Source: Tricholoma matsutake | Lineage: Eukaryota > Basidiomycota > Agaricomycetes > Agaricales > Tricholomataceae | Direction of reading: 5' to 3' | DNA: 64,000 bases | NCBI GenBank assembly: GCA_026075535.2 | Contig: AP026539.1 | Coordinates: forward strand, 2,852,001 to 2,916,000 | In this document: piece after piece, positions 21,508 through 33,264 of the stretch | Position numbering within the stretch: position 1 is the stretch's first letter | Layout of the letters: each line of letters opens with the position of its first letter | The notes under the pieces: model-generated | What the model saw: only the letters and a program-made list of their open reading frames with translations | What the model was told of the DNA's origin: nothing | Database searches by the model: none | Position numbers and translations under genes: made by a program

Positions 21508-22201
21508 TGTTACAATTTTCCTTGTAACTCATGGAATCCGACTGACCCAACCAACCCGACGATCCCCTCCAGACAGGAGGCACTACCTGATTCATGCCTA
21601 GGGCATGTCCTTGACACCAGACACATGCACAACGCATGCCGACTGCATGCATTTGATCCCCTTCCCATGGAAGGCACCCTTGATGCATGGTGACTCCATG
21701 CACCTGAACCCATTCCCACACATGCTGCAGTACGACAGCCCCTTGACATGAGGTCCATGACATCGGATGCCTCATGCTAGGCATGAGGCTTATCTCTTAT
21801 TGTTTCCTGACAGGCTGTGCCGCAACACTCTGTAACATCAGATGCCTCATGCAAGGCATGAGACTTATTGTTTCTATTCATACCTGATACACATCTACCT
21901 TTCCAATTGGACAATAAGGACCTTCCTATTAGTATAAGTACTGCAACTTGTAGTAGGAATGTCCTTAGTTTAGATCTAGGCAATCTACAGCCTTAACTTG
22001 CAACTCATGAACTTACTCGAAACCACTAAGGAAGCCCCTTAGTGCGTGAACCTGAACGACTCTACACAGAAGCCCTGCTAGAGTGCACTACCTATCTTAC
22101 GTTGGATGCTCCGAGTAAGACTAGTGCCAAATGACTCATCGAGGAAGCACCTCATCGAAAGACATCGACTAGATCGAGTGGTTGAGGCTTTGCCCTTAAC
22201 A
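21508..22201 (+). repeat. 5' LTR of Ty3-2
   Basis: Starts TGTTACAATTTTCCTTGTAA and ends GGCTTTGCCCTTAACA. It includes repeated GATGCCTCATGC/AGGCATGAG inverted words around 21750-21870. It is about 30 bp longer than its partner because of small indels, for example around 21630-21650. Confidence 0.9.
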
Positions 22202-22518
22202 TAAGATCTAAACTATCTGCTAGCCCACCTACCTAGGTGTAGGCGATACATCTCAAAACACTGCACAATGACCCGGGTTTAGACAAACCCCAGACCAACC
22301 ACCAAGAGAAGCAGAACCACAGCCAGGTTCATCTTGATACCAATATAACGGAAGACTAGTCCATTACTCGACCCCAGCACAGTGTTGGTTCTACGGAACA
22401 ACCAACAGACAAAGAGGAAATTACCTCACTGACGAAGATTTTGAACAGCCACACACACCCCCACCCAAAACATCCACCCGCTTCCTAACAGACAAAAACG
22501 ACGACCTCTATAACGAGA
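22202..22518 (+). other. Ty3-2 leader between LTR and gag
   Basis: It begins TAAGATCTAAACTATCTGC. I do not recognise a primer-binding site complementary to a standard tRNA. No ORF of note. Confidence 0.4.
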
Positions 22519-23343
22519 TGTCTGCACCCACCGCAACCACACCCATGACATCCGCAAAGGACATTCAAATCTGATCACCCACAGACCTCTCAGGAGAGTG
22601 GACCAAGACCGCCAAGTTCCTACAGGAGATAGACCTATACCTGTGAATCAACGACCAGGTCTATGACATGAATGACAGGAAGATTATCTTCGCACTGTCC
22701 TTCATGAACAGAGGGACAGCAGCTGCCTGGGCACAGGCATTTATCAACCAGCACCAATCCGAGGGACTCAGAGAATATGCAGACTTCAGACAGAAGGTCC
22801 TAGAAGCCTTCTCACTGATTGACAACGCCGGAATGGCAAAGACAGAGATCAAAAATCTCAAACAAGGTTCAGGGAACCTTGAAGAATATGTGGCAAACTT
22901 CTGCATCCTGAAAGACAGGACAGGAATCACAGAAGATGCAGCCATGATCGAGTACTTCATGGATAGACTGCACCCCGACTTACTGAAGAGGGTACACACA
23001 ATGGAGACAGTACCCAATACCCTCGAAGGCTGGATAAAGGCAGCTTCGAAATATGAAGGCCAATGGAAATGGGCCATGGCAATTCTGGAAAAGACCAGGC
23101 AGAACCAGAAAACAAACAAAATGACTGTGTTTCATCTGCCACCAACCCGGACACCGATCATCTGACCATAAGGACAGAAAGAGCCCAACCCAGACAGGGT
23201 CAGCACTGCCTCCCTACAGAAACCGCTTTACCCAGAGAAAGACTGGAGCGGACACCTACCAGAAAATCCACACGATGCTGGATGAACTAGATGAAGAAGA
23301 GAAAGAACAAGCCCTCAACCTCATGGAGGAATCAGGTTTTTAG
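22519..23343 (+). pseudogene. Ty3-2 gag
   Basis: Start ATG at 22519 (MSAPTATTPMTSAKD). The retrotransposon gag domain follows, with WTKTAKFLQEIDLYL, TAAAWAQAFINQHQ, DFRQKVLEAFSLID and LEEYVANFCILKDRTGI. A CCHC-like knuckle (CFICHQPGHRSSDH) is at about 23130-23175. In-frame TGAs occur after KDIQI and at IDLYL-TGA-INDQ, both where an Arg codon CGA would fit. The region 22668-23165 is uninterrupted. Confidence 0.9.
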
Positions 23344-26300
23344 AACAGCAGCCTGATACGACGTCAGTCACCACTGAAGTCTCCATAGGATCTGTACTCT
23401 TAGCTACCATGAATAGACAATCTATGCACCTGTCTATTTGGGTAGCTGAGTCAGACAATGGGAAAGACGTCGCAATGAATGCGCTCCTTGACTCTGGAGC
23501 AGGAGGAGTCTTTATCGACTTGAACTTTGTCGAATGAGAAGGGATCAGAACATATCGCTTAGGCTGCACCATCTGGGCCACAAACGTAGATGGAACCCTG
23601 AACAAGCAGGGAACAATCACCAGATGCATGAAAGGGAAACTCCACATCAATGGAAGGAGCTACCTGATAGAATACCTAGTCACTGGACTAGACAAGGAAT
23701 TGGTAATCCTGGGCCTGCCATGGCTGAGGGAGATAAACCCAATCATCATATGGAAGAAGGGAACCTTTGAGTTCCAAGATGAAGAATGACAGGCTCAAAT
23801 CCAGCGGATCCTGGAAAAGACAAGAAGAGCCGAACGGGCCCTCCCAAACACCTTGAACCTCCCGAAAATTAATGCCAGAAGAGAGGTGCCCAATGACAAG
23901 ATGGCACAAATCTGATGCATTGTGGCCAAGATAAGACAGAGGCTCTCTGAAAAGAAGGAGAGAAACCTTGCCTGAGCATGACTAGCTGTGGCAAAAACAA
24001 AGGAAAGCCAAAGAACTGAATTCCACCCAGATAGCTGTTGCAAAAACCAGGAGCAGCAGCACTCCTAAAGAAACCAGAAACCTCGAAGCAGCACGATGTG
24101 CTGTCACCAAAACCCAAGAGAACCAGAAGAAGAAACAACTGGAAAAGGGCAAAAACAATGAATGCGACAGGGCACAACAAATCATGCAAAAGATGAAGGA
24201 ACTGCTAACCTCCACAGGGGAGGGAAGCACCAGCAAAAGGAATGTGAAAACAGCACCACGAAACAACCCTTGACAAATGGCTACCCCGACCCATGATTAT
24301 AGGACCCCAGATCATGGTACCATCAACGCTGAAGTACCTATGCCCAGGGAGACCCCCCCTCAGGTAAAGATTGAAGAGGTACCCAATGAAGAACTATTGG
24401 CAGACACCGGCATGGAAATACAAGCAATGGAACCAACCCCTGAATGAGATGTAATTGAGGACGACTCAATATTGATTGCACATGTGCGAGGCAAACCAGT
24501 CATCGCCTATTTGGACCAGCCATAGAACTGCCCCTGACGAAGGAACATCGAGAGCTGACACACAAATACATCCAAAAAATGAACACCATCAGCAGGCTTG
24601 TGAAGGGCAAGGGCTCCCCATGGTACCTACTCAACTCAGACATATGGATCAGAGCAAAGACATCCATATCTCAACAACTAGCACACGAACAAGAGGAGGG
24701 AAAGGAGACTAGCCAACAAACCTTGGACGACTTGCTGCCACCAGAATACCGAAAGTACAGACAGAAAGTACAGACAAGTATTCAAGAAGGCCACATCTGA
24801 ATGATTCCTGGAATCAAGGCCATGGGATCACATGATCGATCTGAAGGAAGGCTTTGTACCAAAGGATTGCAAAGTCTACCTGCTGACACCAAAAGAACAA
24901 GAGAAACTCAATGAGTTTCTAGATGAAAACCTGGAAAAATGATACATCCGACTGTCAAAATCACCCATGGCATCCCTGTTCTTCTTTGTGTCGAAGAAGG
25001 ACTCCGATGCTCTGCAACCTTGCCAAGATTATTGCTATCTGAACAAAGGGACAATCTGAAACAACTACCCCCTGCCACTAATCGGAGACCTCTTGGACAA
25101 GCTAAAGGGAGCAAAATTTTTCATGAAACTTGATATTCGATGGGGATATCATAACATATGGATAAAGAAAGGAGATGAGTGGAAGGCAGCATTCAAGACT
25201 AACCGAGGGCTATTCGAGCCAATGGTGATGTTCTTTGGGCTGTGCAACTCACTGGCAACATTCCAGGCCATGATGAACAATCTCTTCCGAGACATGCTAG
25301 ATGAAGGATGGCTTGTCATCTATATGGACGACATCCTGATCTTCTCCAAGATGGAAGAAGAACACCAGATAAGGACCAAAAGGGTCCTCAAATGACTATG
25401 ACAATGTGATCTCTACCTGAAATAGAGAAGTGCAAGTTCAATGTGCAAGAAGTCGACTTCTTGGTCATGATCATTAGGCCCAATGAACTTGCAATGGACA
25501 CCACGAAGCTAGCGGGGATCAAGAACTGGCCCACGGCGAGCACGGTGAAGGATGTGAGATCCTTTCTAGGATTTGGAAACTTCTATCAAAGATTTATCGG
25601 ACATTTTGCAGATCTGGCCAGACTGCTGAACGATTTGACAAAGAAGAACCAGAAATTCAAATGGACGAATGACTGCCAGCAGTTGTTCGATGTGCTAAAA
25701 AGGAAGTTCAATGAAGCCCCAGTACTGCTGATGCCAGATGCAACGAAACCATTTGTGGTGGAATCTGACGCCTCAAAATTTGCAACAGGCACAGTACTCA
25801 GACAACAGGACACCAACAGAGACTGGCACCCATGCGGATATATCTCTCATTCTTTCAATGAAGTGGAAAGAAATTACAAGATATATGATAGGGAACTGCT
25901 GGGAGTGATCTGAGCACTGGAAACATGGAGACACTACCTACAGGGGACGCTGTTCCTTGTGACAGTACTATCCAATCACAAGAACCTGACATACTTCCAT
26001 CAGGCACAGAAACTGAATTGATGACAGGCTAGATGGAGCATCTACCTGTCACAGTTCGACCTGAAGCTACAACACGTACCAGGATTACAGATGGTACAAT
26101 CTGATGCCCTATCAAGGAGAGCAGATCACATAGCTGAAGAAGACACTGATAACGAGGACAAGACCATCCTCACTGATGAACTATTCATGAAAACAATCGA
26201 TGCTGAGCTCCAAGGAGCCCTGGTCTCAGCAATAATGAAGGATGACCTTGTAAATGATGCTCTACGAGCCCTGAAGAACAATGGAACCCCCCCAATCAAA

Positions 26301-27637
26301 TCTGCATTGGAGGACTGGAAATTCGAAGATGGCCTGCTCTTTTTCAAAGACAGATGCTATGTGCTACAGGACAAAACCCTCCGCCAAGTGATCATATGGA
26401 AATACCATGATAGCATCACGACAGGGCACCCTGGACAATGGCAGACAACTGAACTGATCCGATGGGACTACTGGTGGCCAGAAATGGCCAACTTCATAAA
26501 GAAGTACGTCGAAGGCTGCACGAAATGCCAGCAAATGAAGATCAACACACACCCAATGACCCCACCACTGACACCAATATCATCTGATGCCAGCAGACCG
26601 TAATGACGGATTTTATCATAGACTTGCCCATAATAAATGGATTTGACTCAATCATGGTCATGGTAGACCATGGTCTTACGAAGGGGGTAATTTTTATCCC
26701 TTGCACGAAGACGATCAATGCACTTGGCGCCGCAGACCTTTACCTGCGCCATGTATACACAAGATTTGGACTCCCCAGAAGAATCATCTCAGACAGAGAC
26801 CCTCGATTTGTGTCCAAACTCTTCCGAGAACTTGGATGACTGCTCGGAATCAAGCTATCCATGAGCACTGCCTATCACCCCCAGACCGACGGAGAAACAG
26901 AACAAGTAAACCAAGAGCTAGAGGTTTACCTCTGCATGTTCTGTTCAAACAAACCAGAAGATTGGGAGTGTTATCTCCCAATGGCAGAATTCATGCACAA
27001 CCAGAAAACGCACTCCACAGTAAACCACTCGCCATTTTACTTGATGATGGGATACAAACCATGCGCTATCCCCACCCCTTACAAAAAGACAAATGTGCCG
27101 GCTTCCAAACAGAGAATCCAAGAACTTCTCTCTGCAAGAAGGGAAGCTCTTGCTGCGCACAAACTAGCCAGACAGGCTATGGCCGCCTGAATGAAAGGGT
27201 GATACAAACCGTTCAAGGTTGGAGAGCAAGTATGGCTCGACTCCAAGAACCTGAAGATTGGCTACCCAACAAGAAAATTGGCACCAAAACAAGAAGGGCC
27301 CTTCATGATTGAAGATGCCTTGTCAAGAACAACATACCGATTGAAACTGCCACCGAGATGGAAGATCCACCCGGTATTCCATGCAGCTTTACTCACGTGA
27401 TACCATGAGAACAACACTCATGGGCAAAACTTCCTGACTCCACCACCCAACCTTGTGGAAGGAGAAAATGAATACGAGGTAGAAGCGATCATCGCACACA
27501 AGAAGCATGGCAAGACATGCTGTTACCTCGTGAAATGGGTTGACTACCCACCATCCGAAAACACATGGGAACCCAAATCAAACCTAAAGAATGCCCCCGA
27601 GATCCTGATGGCATATAAGAAGAGGTACCACCTCTGA
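23344..27637 (+). pseudogene. Ty3-2 pol: protease, RT, RNase H, integrase, chromodomain
   Basis: Protease motif LDSGAGGVFID at about 23490. A charged linker runs to 24800 with several TGAs. RT lies at 24830-25440 with [40 protein letters not shown] and an intact active site [10 protein letters not shown] at about 25320-25350. RNase H runs from 25443 ([25 protein letters not shown]). Integrase begins with a zinc-binding domain at 26400-26550 (HPGQWQTTELIRWDYWWPEM, CTKCQQMK), and its core is at 26603-27190 ([40 protein letters not shown]). A chromodomain ends it at 27455-27637 (YLVKWVDYPPSENTWEP). Stops I checked are all TGA at positions where the family has Arg. Confidence 0.92.
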
Positions 27638-27726
27638 TGAAACCCAAAACCCCCCTCTTCCCACTATGACACTTCCTGAAAATGCCTGCCAAATGATGAT
27701 TCACCTGAGAATACCTACAAAACTGA

Positions 27727-28780
27727 TTGAACCCTGATGCCCTTCGCATTCACCTTGCCCACAATCCACCAAGATACCATCTGGCCAGGATGTGCTTCTA
27801 CTATGCTAGCACTATCGAGCAGATGGAACAAAACCTAGAAGAAGCAATGAACGATGTAGATGCCCTGGGGATCAAACAGATGATCCAGGAGATGATTGCA
27901 CCACGGTCAGACAGACCGAGAATGACTGAGGAGAGACCTCACACCCCCTTAGATCAGCACAGACAACGACTGACCTCGCTCTCGCCATTCAGTGAGCAGA
28001 ATGACAGAAACAAACAATGAGCTCTCTCTGGAGGCTCCTCCCATTCTACAAAGAACCCAAAGATTGTACCTAGGGCACCTGAAGTAGTTGATCTGACTAC
28101 TCCCAAACCCGAACCACAAACGACCCAACCACCATGGTCCCCCCCACACATGAGACATGCCAGATGTTTCATCTGCCAACAGATAGGCCACTTCAGCCTG
28201 ATTTGCCAATGATATGTTTGCAAGTACTGCAAACCATGAGGCCCTGGACACTATAGGATGAACTGTCCAGAGAAACCTCAGAAAGATCAAGAAACTGATC
28301 AAAGAGAAGCTGAACACAGTCAGCAACCCTTCTTTGACTCAGGTTATGATGATTTTGATGATGATGCAATGGAAAACATGACAGGAGAGCCCTATGGGAG
28401 GATTTAAAAAGGCAGAGCTCAAGATGATGGCATGACAAGACAGACCCATGCTCACAGGAATTGCGATCTTCACCATCATCATTGGCATGACCCTGGCTGT
28501 AGCGGCAGCCTTGACCTTTGCATTTTGCCTCTATGCCATTTTTTGACCAACCCCCGAACCCCTGATTACAGACGTTGAATTCTCCATCTTGCAATGCCCA
28601 TCAGAGAACCCCCCTTCCTATGACACCACCGACTCCTTGACACCACTGCCTAGGGCAGCACAAACTAGAAGAACCCGATCATGGTCCGAGTTCAGACATG
28701 AGTTATTCCTCCACCGCACCCCTCGACCCTGACCCACCCACATATCCAGACCGTACCCAATCAGACCGCGAAGGAGAGAC
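27727..28780 (+). pseudogene. Extra 3' coding stretch of Ty3-2: double zinc knuckle and hydrophobic segment
   Basis: After the chromodomain stop the element continues for over 1 kb of coding-like sequence. A 97-codon helical, charged ORF (27727-28020) comes first. Two CCHC-type knuckles (CFICQQIGHFSLIC at about 28165, then CKYCKP-TGA-GPGHYRMNC) follow. An acidic tail is next, then a strongly hydrophobic stretch of about 30 residues (GIAIFTIIIGMTLAVAAALT, continuing) at 28450-28545 that could be a membrane segment. The next part is Pro/Thr-rich. Standard chromodomain Ty3 elements end soon after the chromodomain, so this is unusual. Function unknown. Confidence 0.55.
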
Positions 28781-28830
28781 AAAGATTTAGGTCAAAGTGT
28801 GGAACTTTCAACCATAGCGGGGGGGGATAA

Positions 28831-29492
28831 TGTTACAATTTTCCTTGTAACTCATGGAATCTGACCAACCCGACCGACCCAATGATCCCCTCCAGACAGG
28901 AGGCACTACCTGATTCATGCCTAGGGCATGTCCTTGACACCAGACACATGCATTCAATCCCCTTCCCATGGAAGGCACCCTTGATGCATGGTGACTCCAT
29001 GCACCTGAACCCATTCCCACACATGCTGCAGTATGACAGCCCCTTGACATGAGGTCCATGACATCGGATGCCTCATGCTAGGCATGAGGCTTATCTCTTA
29101 TTGTTTCCTGACAGGCTGCGCCGCAACACTCCATGACATCAGACGCCTCATACAAGGCATGAGACTATTCATACCTGATACACATCTACCTTTCCAATTG
29201 GACAATAAGGACCTTCCTATTAGTATAAGTACTGCAACTTGTAGTAGGAATGTCCTTAGTTTAGATATAGGCAATCTACAGCCTTAACTTGCAACTCACA
29301 AACTTACTTGAAACCACTAAGGAAGCCCCTTAGTGCATGAACCTGAACGACTCTATGCAGAAACCCTGCTAGAGTGCACTACCTATCTTACATTGGACAC
29401 TCCAAGTAAGACTAGTGCCAAACGACCTGTTGAGGAAGCACCTCATCAAAAGACATCGACTAGATCGAGTGGTTGAGGCTTTGCCCTTAACA
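28831..29492 (+). repeat. 3' LTR of Ty3-2
   Basis: Preceded by GCGGGGGGGGATAA, the polypurine tract. Same ends as the 5' LTR. Confidence 0.9.
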
Positions 29493-29497
29493 GCCAT

Positions 29498-30445
29498 TGA
29501 GGCAGAGTTGATCATGACAGTGAAAGCCTGACCATTAACATCTTTCACAGTGATAGGAACCCTGGAGCTTGATTGAGATGAGGTACTGTTCTTCTTTCCT
29601 TTATCCTGTGCCGCCCATTGGGCTGCAACTGATTCCTCAATAGACCTGCCCACCATGCTGCTGCCAGGTTTGATGCAATACTCAATGGTATGCCCAGGCT
29701 TCTTACATACAGGGTTCGTGCAAAGATATGAACTTGGAGGCCTTGACGGCTTGGAGTGGGCAGAGAGCACAATTGAGGAATTATTATGGTGGTCATTCTC
29801 AAGAAGAGACTGCTCATTTTCGAGAAACATGTGTATATTTTTGGATGTGTAATAAGGTGATGAATCAGTGGAGGTGCCAGTGTCATGAGAAATAATGGAT
29901 TGTGCATGGGGGAAATTTTTGCTGAGGGAACTAAGCAATGGAATACAGCAAAGGAGGTCAGCTTTAATGTCCCCCATGGCAAAAGCATGCTCAATAAGAG
30001 CGCAGATTTTTTCAGCAGTCTCGGGGAGGGGAGTGTCCTTCATGCACTGAATGGATAGGGCCTGCTGTAATAGTTGCACCTGTCGAACTGGGCCTTCTTT
30101 CTGATGTCGATCCTGGAGGGCCTTCCAATTAATATTAGGGCCCTTCAACATATCAATAAATGGATGCTCAGAGGGAGCAACACTAGACACTAGAAAGGCA
30201 TAGGCTTAACAGGAGTTGGCCTTCCAATTCGTGAGGGCACAGGAATCAGATGAGGGTGGTTGAGTGATATCACCAGTGACATAGTCATAGAGACTGTTGA
30301 GAGCGAGAGCAATGGTGATTTCTTTGCACCATTCTTCATAGTTAGACTTGAGCTTATTGAGCTTCTTGCTGACATACTGGACAGATAATTTGATGAGTGG
30401 GATGGATGGGGCAGTAGGATCAGAAGCCATAGTTGACTTGACCAT
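29498..30445 (-). pseudogene. copia-2 gag
   Basis: Minus-strand copia-type gag starting about 30430 (MASDPTAPSIPLIKLSVQYV, LKSNYEEWCKEITIALAL). After a shift near 30206 a clean 230-codon frame runs down, with a zinc knuckle CTNPVCKKPGHTIEYC (C-x4-C-x4-H-x4-C) and ITVKDVNGQAFTVMINSASM. Ty3-2 then interrupts it. The frame resumes at 21502. Confidence 0.88.
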
Positions 30446-30662
30446 GACAGGCTAATGTGGAGTGGCAGGAAGATGTGTAGCAGTGACAAAGGGAGCACAC
30501 ACACCAGAATTATAGGGTTGTGCACAGAGTAAAGTCCATGATCTGGGATGGCAAGAGTGATCGAGATGATTGATCAAAAGAAGAGGCACCAGATGACATA
30601 TATTGTCAAGTGGCTAGAAAGTTTTCTATTGTTGTTTCTAACAATGAGATTGGCCCATAACC
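30446..30662 (-). other. copia-2 leader
   Basis: Untranslated region between the 5' LTR and gag. No recognised primer-binding site, no ORF of note. Confidence 0.4.
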
Positions 30663-31004
30663 TATAGAAAATCAATCCTAGCATTATCAGAGTTTAACTC
30701 AGTCTGTGTATAAGTGACTCTGTAATACAAGTACTGTACCTAGTGTTATCAGAGTTTAACTATAGGTACAGTACATAATTGAGTAATAACAAATGCACTC
30801 ACCTCAGTCTGTGTATAAGTGACTGAGGTGAACGGTTGACTGTCTACTCTATATATATGTGAGGCCAGCTACACAAAGAATGAAAGGAATAAATAGCACA
30901 AAGGGAGTTATGAAATGATGCATCAAAGAGATAAGCTGTAAATAGTACACACATCAGATGTGTGATCGTGTATGCTCACGGTGTGATAATGAGCATTCTC
31001 AACA
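30663..31004 (-). repeat. 5' LTR of copia-2
   Basis: 342 bp, paired with 14574-14925. The two differ by scattered substitutions and a 9-10 bp indel near the GTACAGTA block. Confidence 0.9.
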
Positions 31005-31130
31005 GGCAGCAGCATCTTCATTGATCAACAAAGATTGTTGACACATCTTGAAAGTCACATGACCCAATTAAACCATGTGCCTGCTGCATGTCTCATGTGG
31101 GAATAGTCACTAATCTGCCACAAGTGTTTT

Positions 31131-31206
31131 TGGTGTAGTGGTTAATTGTGGCTCATGTTCCCATGTTCCTGTTGTGACCATTTGGCTCAGGGTTCAAGTC
31201 CTCTCT
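31131..31206 (+). repeat. tRNA-like sequence near right end of F2
   Basis: A-box TGGTGTAGTGGTTAATTGTGG and B-box GGTTCAAGTCC, with TGTAGTGGTTA typical of several tRNAs. It points right, towards the terminus at 31490, with about 280 bp of TCCACATGGA-type sequence between. It is a different tRNA type from the one at the left end of F2. Confidence 0.7.
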
Positions 31207-31499
31207 GGGTCAATTTTTGCTACACCTTAAAATGGAACACAGACTGTCTATTTCAGTCCATATGGACTCCAACCAAGTCCTAGTCTGTGCTGGCAAGATT
31301 TGCTTGGACTAGGACACTCAAAAAAGTCATGGATTCTGAGAAAATAGCACAGATTCCATACAGACTGACTAGGATTTTGAATGGAATCTGATCTTATATT
31401 GCACTAATAAGATCAATCATTTGGTGAGTTACTATTCCATGTGGACTGACTTGGATTCTGCATGGAATACATGGGGGACAGTAAAGACCTCATTTTGTA

Positions 31500-32276
31500 T
31501 GGCAATTTCCCATTCAGGCCAGTTAGGGGGATTCTTGGCATCCTTAAGACTAGTAAGTCCATTTCCAGCTATAATTGCATAGACTTCTTCTATTGTCAGT
31601 AAATTATCCTTGGCTTCCTCTTCTGAAAAGGATCATGAAGGTTTTTATAGTTGATATAAATTCCACACATCTTTCATGGTGCATTATTATCAATATCTCC
31701 CTCTAACACATTTCTTTTATGCTTTTTCCAGAGTCAAGCATATCATCTGAACCTGTTACACCCATAGGCGGTGTGTCTCCTGCAGACCCCCCCTCATGCT
31801 GACTATCAGGTGAAAGATCAATGTTTTCAGGTATTGAGGTGTGCGGTGGAGGAATAGTTTGTTGAAAATTTTGTGAGGTGAGAATGTTGTGTGTTTTGCC
31901 ATTGTAATATTTGACCACTCCAGTGCCATCATCAAAGCCAATGTATTTTGATTTTGTTGCATCTTTTGATCTACTTTTTGTCCTTGTAATAAGATCCAAA
32001 CAGGTGCTCTGAATTCACATAAATGAGAAAGATTGGGGTTTTTTATTGTACCAGCTTTTGTAAGGCATAGATTTCAGCAGATGTTTGGTGTATGATCAAT
32101 TTTGGAGATAAAGTGGCATGCAAGACCGTGTACTCCCAAAGAGATTCAGGAAGTTGATTGGCAATAATTATTGCTCAGGATACTTCGACAAGTGTTCAGT
32201 TCATCCATTCAGCAATGCCATTCTGTGAAGGTGAGTACAGTGTGGTGTATCAAATTTCCATACCACATTCCTTACA
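31500..32276 (-). pseudogene. copia-1 integrase C-terminus and RT entry
   Basis: Minus strand: PYSPSQNG-like integrase end at about 32200 (CKECGMEI, SQNGIAEWMN). The C-terminal block at 31999-31703 reads SKYIGFDDGTGVVKYYNGKT, HNILTSQNF, followed by an acidic/Pro linker. The RT entry NPPNWPEWEIAIQNE is at 31560-31500. It is cut at 31490 by F2 and at 32286 by F3. Confidence 0.85.
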
Positions 32277-32573
32277 CCAACTTTTGAGGTCTTTACACTC
32301 CTCCAGGTCTTCCTAGTGGATCCATGTGGAATGACTTGGATTCCATGTGGATCCACATGGAGTCCAAGCAGGCAGTAAAACCTAATTTTACTTGTGTTTT
32401 GGCCTCTCCATTCCATGTGGATCCATGCAGATTCCAAGTGAAATCCACTCAGATGCTAGGAAATACTGAGTGAAATTTAATTCACTCGGACTAGGACTGA
32501 AATCCAGTCCATCCCAGTCTGAATAGGTCCGAGTAGTCTTACTGAATCATAAGAAAAGAAATACATTGGCACG

Positions 32574-32642
32574 GTTTGAACCCTCAACCTCACATGCTCA
32601 TCATGCATAGTAATAACAACTAACCATTAGACTATAAAGGTA
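32574..32642 (-). repeat. tRNA-like sequence near left end of F3
   Basis: On the minus strand: A-box TAGTCTAATGGTTAG and B-box GGGTTCAAACC. It points to the terminus, about 288 bp away. Confidence 0.65.
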
Positions 32643-32904
32643 TGACATGTAAGCAAAGTGTTTACTCTACATAGTGTTGCTGTGTGACATGCTGACAAAG
32701 CATGTAGCCACGTCCCAATCACTGCCAGCTCATCACCTCTCACCACCACCTACTACTGATCTCAACACTCTCCACATCCCTCCCTCCCTGATTCCTACCA
32801 TCACCCCATCACCCAACCCTTCCCCACTACCCCCACACCCACCTCAAAGCACCACTAGTGGCTGCAAAAGAGCCGAGTATGCAATGCAGGTGCACAAACG
32901 ATGG

Positions 32905-33160
32905 ATTGCATCATTTGGGCCTGCGGTAAGTTTTTTTTGCTCTGTTTTTTTTATTATGAGCTAACTAATTGTTTTTTTTTTCTAGGTTATAATCTACTGG
33001 TAACAATGCATGGCAATGCAATTTGGCCCAAAATGACAGCTCACTGCACAACCACCTCCTTCCTGTTGCAATGGGATGTGAGGCTCTCAACATGGACTAG
33101 GAAGGCCCAGAGGGATGCCAGGAGACCCCTTGAGGGGGATACCTGCAATGTAAGCACCTC
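32905..33160 (+). other. Intron module and conserved exon of F3
   Basis: Half-hairpin CATCATTTGGGCC is followed by donor GCG|GTAAGT at 32926. CTAACTAATT lies inside and acceptor TTTTCTAG ends at 32985 (60 bp). The exon that follows begins GTTATAATCTACTGGTAACAATG. It carries the conserved block whose open frame reads WDVRLSTWTRKAQRDARRP and ends at a second donor-like GTAAGCACC near 33152. The same exon is at 45308, 57088 and, inverted, near 14020. Protein of unknown identity. Confidence 0.6.
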
Positions 33161-33264
33161 CCAACTCCTCGACACATGCCACATCACTGACTGCCCCCCT
33201 AACTCCCTTCCAAGCCTACAAATGCCACTGACAGCTGAAAATGATGACACCCATGCCAGCTTCA

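Larger units (their letters stand above)
21508..29492 (+). mobile_element. Ty3/gypsy LTR retrotransposon Ty3-2, structurally complete
   Basis: LTRs lie at 21508-22201 (694 bp) and 28831-29492 (662 bp), TG...CA ended. TSD GCCGT (21503-21507) and GCCAT (29493-29497) differ at one CpG-type base. Internal order is gag, protease, RT, RNase H, integrase, chromodomain, then an unusual extra 3' coding stretch (27727-28780), then a GGGGGGGGATAA purine tract. The frames are long and well conserved apart from in-frame TGA codons and a few shifts. It is the youngest-looking large element here and sits at the centre of the nest. Confidence 0.92.
14574..31004 (-). mobile_element. Ty1/copia element copia-2 (nested Ty3-2 inside)
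   Basis: LTRs lie at 14574-14925 (352 bp) and 30663-31004 (342 bp), with the exact 5-bp TSD GGCAG at 14569-14573 and 31005-31009. Minus-strand coding order is gag (30445-29498), then protease/integrase (21500-19500) after Ty3-2, then RT and RNase H (19500-14930). This is the copia order of integrase before RT. A GTGAGGAGGAGTG purine tract adjoins the 3' LTR. Two further insertions (15346-17240 and 17776-18720) split RT/RNase H. Without insertions it would be about 5.5 kb, a normal copia size. Confidence 0.9.
13051..31490. mobile_element. F-family element F2, 18.4 kb including nested copia-2 and Ty3-2
   Basis: The left end CAGTAATTTACACTCCCCCA and the inverted right end AGGTCTTTACTGTCCCCCAT are flanked by the exact 9-bp TSD CATTTTGTA (13042-13050 and 31491-31499). 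Both flanks are copia-1 RT, and the protein resumes across the insertion. Next to the termini both ends continue with TGGATTCCACATGGAGTC-type words. Then come tRNA-like sequences pointing outwards (13275-13343 minus and 31131-31206 plus). Without copia-2 the element is about 2.0 kb. The remaining cargo is hairpin clusters, intron modules and a 200-codon ORF, with no transposase. Confidence 0.85.

Noticed and set aside
22661..23119. Minus-strand 152-codon ORF
   Set aside because: Shadow of the Ty3-2 gag domain on the other strand.
26701..27312. 203-codon plus-strand ORF in Ty3-2
   Set aside because: Second frame over the integrase core, whose true frame holds the catalytic motifs; overlap is due to few stops.
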